A DNA stretch of 6,454 nucleotides from a bacterium (GTDB lineage Bacteria; Electryoneota; RPQS01), in the NCBI GenBank assembly GCA_018814465.1, contig JAHIZR010000412.1, positions 1-6,454 of the forward strand. Direction: 5' to 3'. Below the pieces are notes generated by a model. That model was not told the origin of the DNA and did not search any database. It saw only the letters and a list, made by a program, of their open reading frames with translations. Below are positions 5,676 through 6,454 of the stretch, one piece after another. A program made the translations under genes and the position numbers. Numbering within the stretch: position 1 is the first letter of the stretch; the number at the start of each line of letters is the position of its first letter.

Positions 5676-6088
5676 AGACCCTAAAAAACATAGAAACCAT
5701 CAAGGATAAATACTTATCCGATTTGAATCTGAAGCTATTCAGCCTTGTTCGAAACCATGGATCATTGAACGAGTATAACGGCCATGCGAAGATTACCGGT
5801 GAATGCGGTGATACGATGGAATACTGGCTTCTGATTAGGGATGGTAAAATCGAGCATGTTTCCTTTGTTACGGACGGGTGTGGTTATTCACAGGCTTGCG
5901 GAAGCATGGCCGCAAGTATGATAGAAGGAGTGGAGGTGCAAGAAGCCGCAACTCTCGAGCAGCAAGAAATACTTGACTTGCTGCCCGGACTGCCGCCCGA
6001 TCATGAGCATTGCGCTCGCTTGGCAGCGAAAACAATCAAAGCAGCCTGCAGGAGCTACGAAGAATGCCAGAAGGAAGCCGCGAAATGA
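5672..6088 (+). CDS. IscU/NifU-like iron-sulfur cluster assembly scaffold protein
   Basis: The 138-residue protein holds all IscU cluster ligands: Cys45 and Asp47 in ECGDTMEYW, Cys70 in TDGCGYSQACGS, and His113-Cys114 in LPPDHEHCARLAAKTIKAA. IscU-type scaffolds build a 2Fe-2S or 4Fe-4S cluster and pass it to target proteins. An extra cysteine (Cys76) in the second motif is usual for this anaerobe-associated branch, which is shorter than NifU and lacks its ferredoxin and C-terminal domains. No cysteine desulfurase is in the window, so sulfur must come from elsewhere. The start overlaps the previous stop (ATGA) and has no clear ribosome binding site of its own, so translation is probably coupled to the ATPase upstream. 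Position between the ATPases and a NifX protein supports a dedicated scaffold for this operon, by inference. Confidence 0.92.
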   Translation: MKTLKNIETIKDKYLSDLNLKLFSLVRNHGSLNEYNGHAKITGECGDTMEYWLLIRDGKIEHVSFVTDGCGYSQACGSMAASMIEGVEVQEAATLEQQEILDLLPGLPPDHEHCARLAAKTIKAACRSYEECQKEAAK

Positions 6089-6435
6089 AGACAAACTTGA
6101 GGATAGCCATTCCGTTGTCGGAGGGGAAGCTGTCAAAGCACTTCGGCCATTTAGAATGCGTTGCTCTTGCAGATGTGAATCCTGTCGAAAAACAGGTTGT
6201 CCAGCTTGAAGAAGTTCAAGTGCCTCCCCTCCAGCCCGGCAGAATATCGTTTTGGCTGGCGAAGTTGAATACCAATTTGATTATCGCCAGTGATATGGGA
6301 ACGCGCGCGCAGGAGTTGTTTGCGGAACAGGGAATACAAGTCATTGTCGGCGCTCAGTCGGAATTGCCAGAGCAGTTGGTTTCCGAGTATCTTTCAGGAA
6401 CTTTAGAGACAGGCTATAATAAATGCAGCCACTAA
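6085..6435 (+). CDS. NifX/NifB-type metal-cluster binding protein, HFGH type
   Basis: The 116-residue protein is a single NifX-like domain. It begins MKTNLRIAIPLSEGKLSKHF, with HFGH at 19-22, then has PPLQPGRISFWLAKL, LIIASDMGTRAQELFAEQGI, VIVGAQSELPEQLVSEYL, SGTLETG and an N-x-C-x-H end (Cys114, His116). This set marks the COG1433 group that binds Fe-S or Mo-containing clusters. Cys25 is the only other cysteine. It differs from the member at 2657, which lacks the HFGH and C-terminal Cys/His pair but has a GHCGPN motif, so the two probably hold different clusters or act at different steps. The start overlaps the scaffold stop (ATGA) and has AAGGA at 6071-6075. An earlier in-frame start (6010) would lie deep inside the scaffold gene and adds no family similarity. 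Confidence 0.91.
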   Translation: MKTNLRIAIPLSEGKLSKHFGHLECVALADVNPVEKQVVQLEEVQVPPLQPGRISFWLAKLNTNLIIASDMGTRAQELFAEQGIQVIVGAQSELPEQLVSEYLSGTLETGYNKCSH

Positions 6436-6454
6436 CCAACGCCCTGTTACTGGC
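6423..6454 (+). CDS. Possible start of a further gene, cut by the window edge
   Basis: ATG 6423 opens a frame (MQPLTNALLL) that stays open to the last base and overlaps the NifX stop by 13 bases, as other genes here overlap. An AGG at 6410-6412 lies ten bases upstream, a weak ribosome binding site. Ten residues cannot be assigned to a family, and chance openness over this length is quite possible. Confidence 0.3.
   Translation, partial: MQPLTNALLL

Overview
The window looks like a piece of chromosome from an anaerobic bacterium of roughly balanced base composition. The basis is the gene content: a radical SAM enzyme, two ATPases carrying inserted ferredoxin domains, NifX/NifB-like metal-cluster binding proteins and a DUF5320 protein, families that are together typical of strict anaerobes (sulfate reducers, clostridia, many uncultured phyla, archaea). 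Strong AGGAGG-type ribosome binding sites suggest a bacterium. I cannot name the lineage. All supported genes lie on the + strand.

Layout. Positions 2-280 hold the 3' end of a NifX-like protein with an unusual Gly-Lys-Gln repeat tail. Positions 281-512 are non-coding with at most a weak promoter. From 513 there is a radical SAM protein of the COG0731 type, then a small cupin, then two small Gly-rich proteins that share an N-terminal motif (the second is a clear DUF5320 member). From 2657 to 6435 there is a tightly packed operon: a NifX-family protein, a DUF89/ARMT1-like protein with an N-terminal CxxC, two MinD-type ATPases with inserted 2[4Fe-4S] ferredoxin domains, an IscU/NifU-like Fe-S scaffold, and a second NifX-family protein. 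Neighbouring genes are a few bases apart or overlap at ATGA or by 20 bases. A further gene may begin at 6423 and run off the window.

How they may work together. Paired MinD/ferredoxin ATPases next to NifX-like proteins recall the orange protein (ORP) operons of Desulfovibrio, in which a NifX-family protein holds a Mo-Cu-S cluster. With the IscU-like scaffold, the group reads as an ATP-dependent factory that builds or delivers a metal-sulfur cluster. The radical SAM, cupin, DUF89 and Gly-rich proteins are candidate accessory parts. This joint role is an inference from neighbourhood and family.

The most striking anomaly is the first MinD/ferredoxin gene (3923-4774). Its reading frame is broken by one in-frame TAA (4136-4138), exactly between two cluster-ligand cysteines of the first ferredoxin motif. 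Everything on both sides is intact and in the same frame. This is a recent nonsense mutation, a sequence error or, less likely, a recoded stop.
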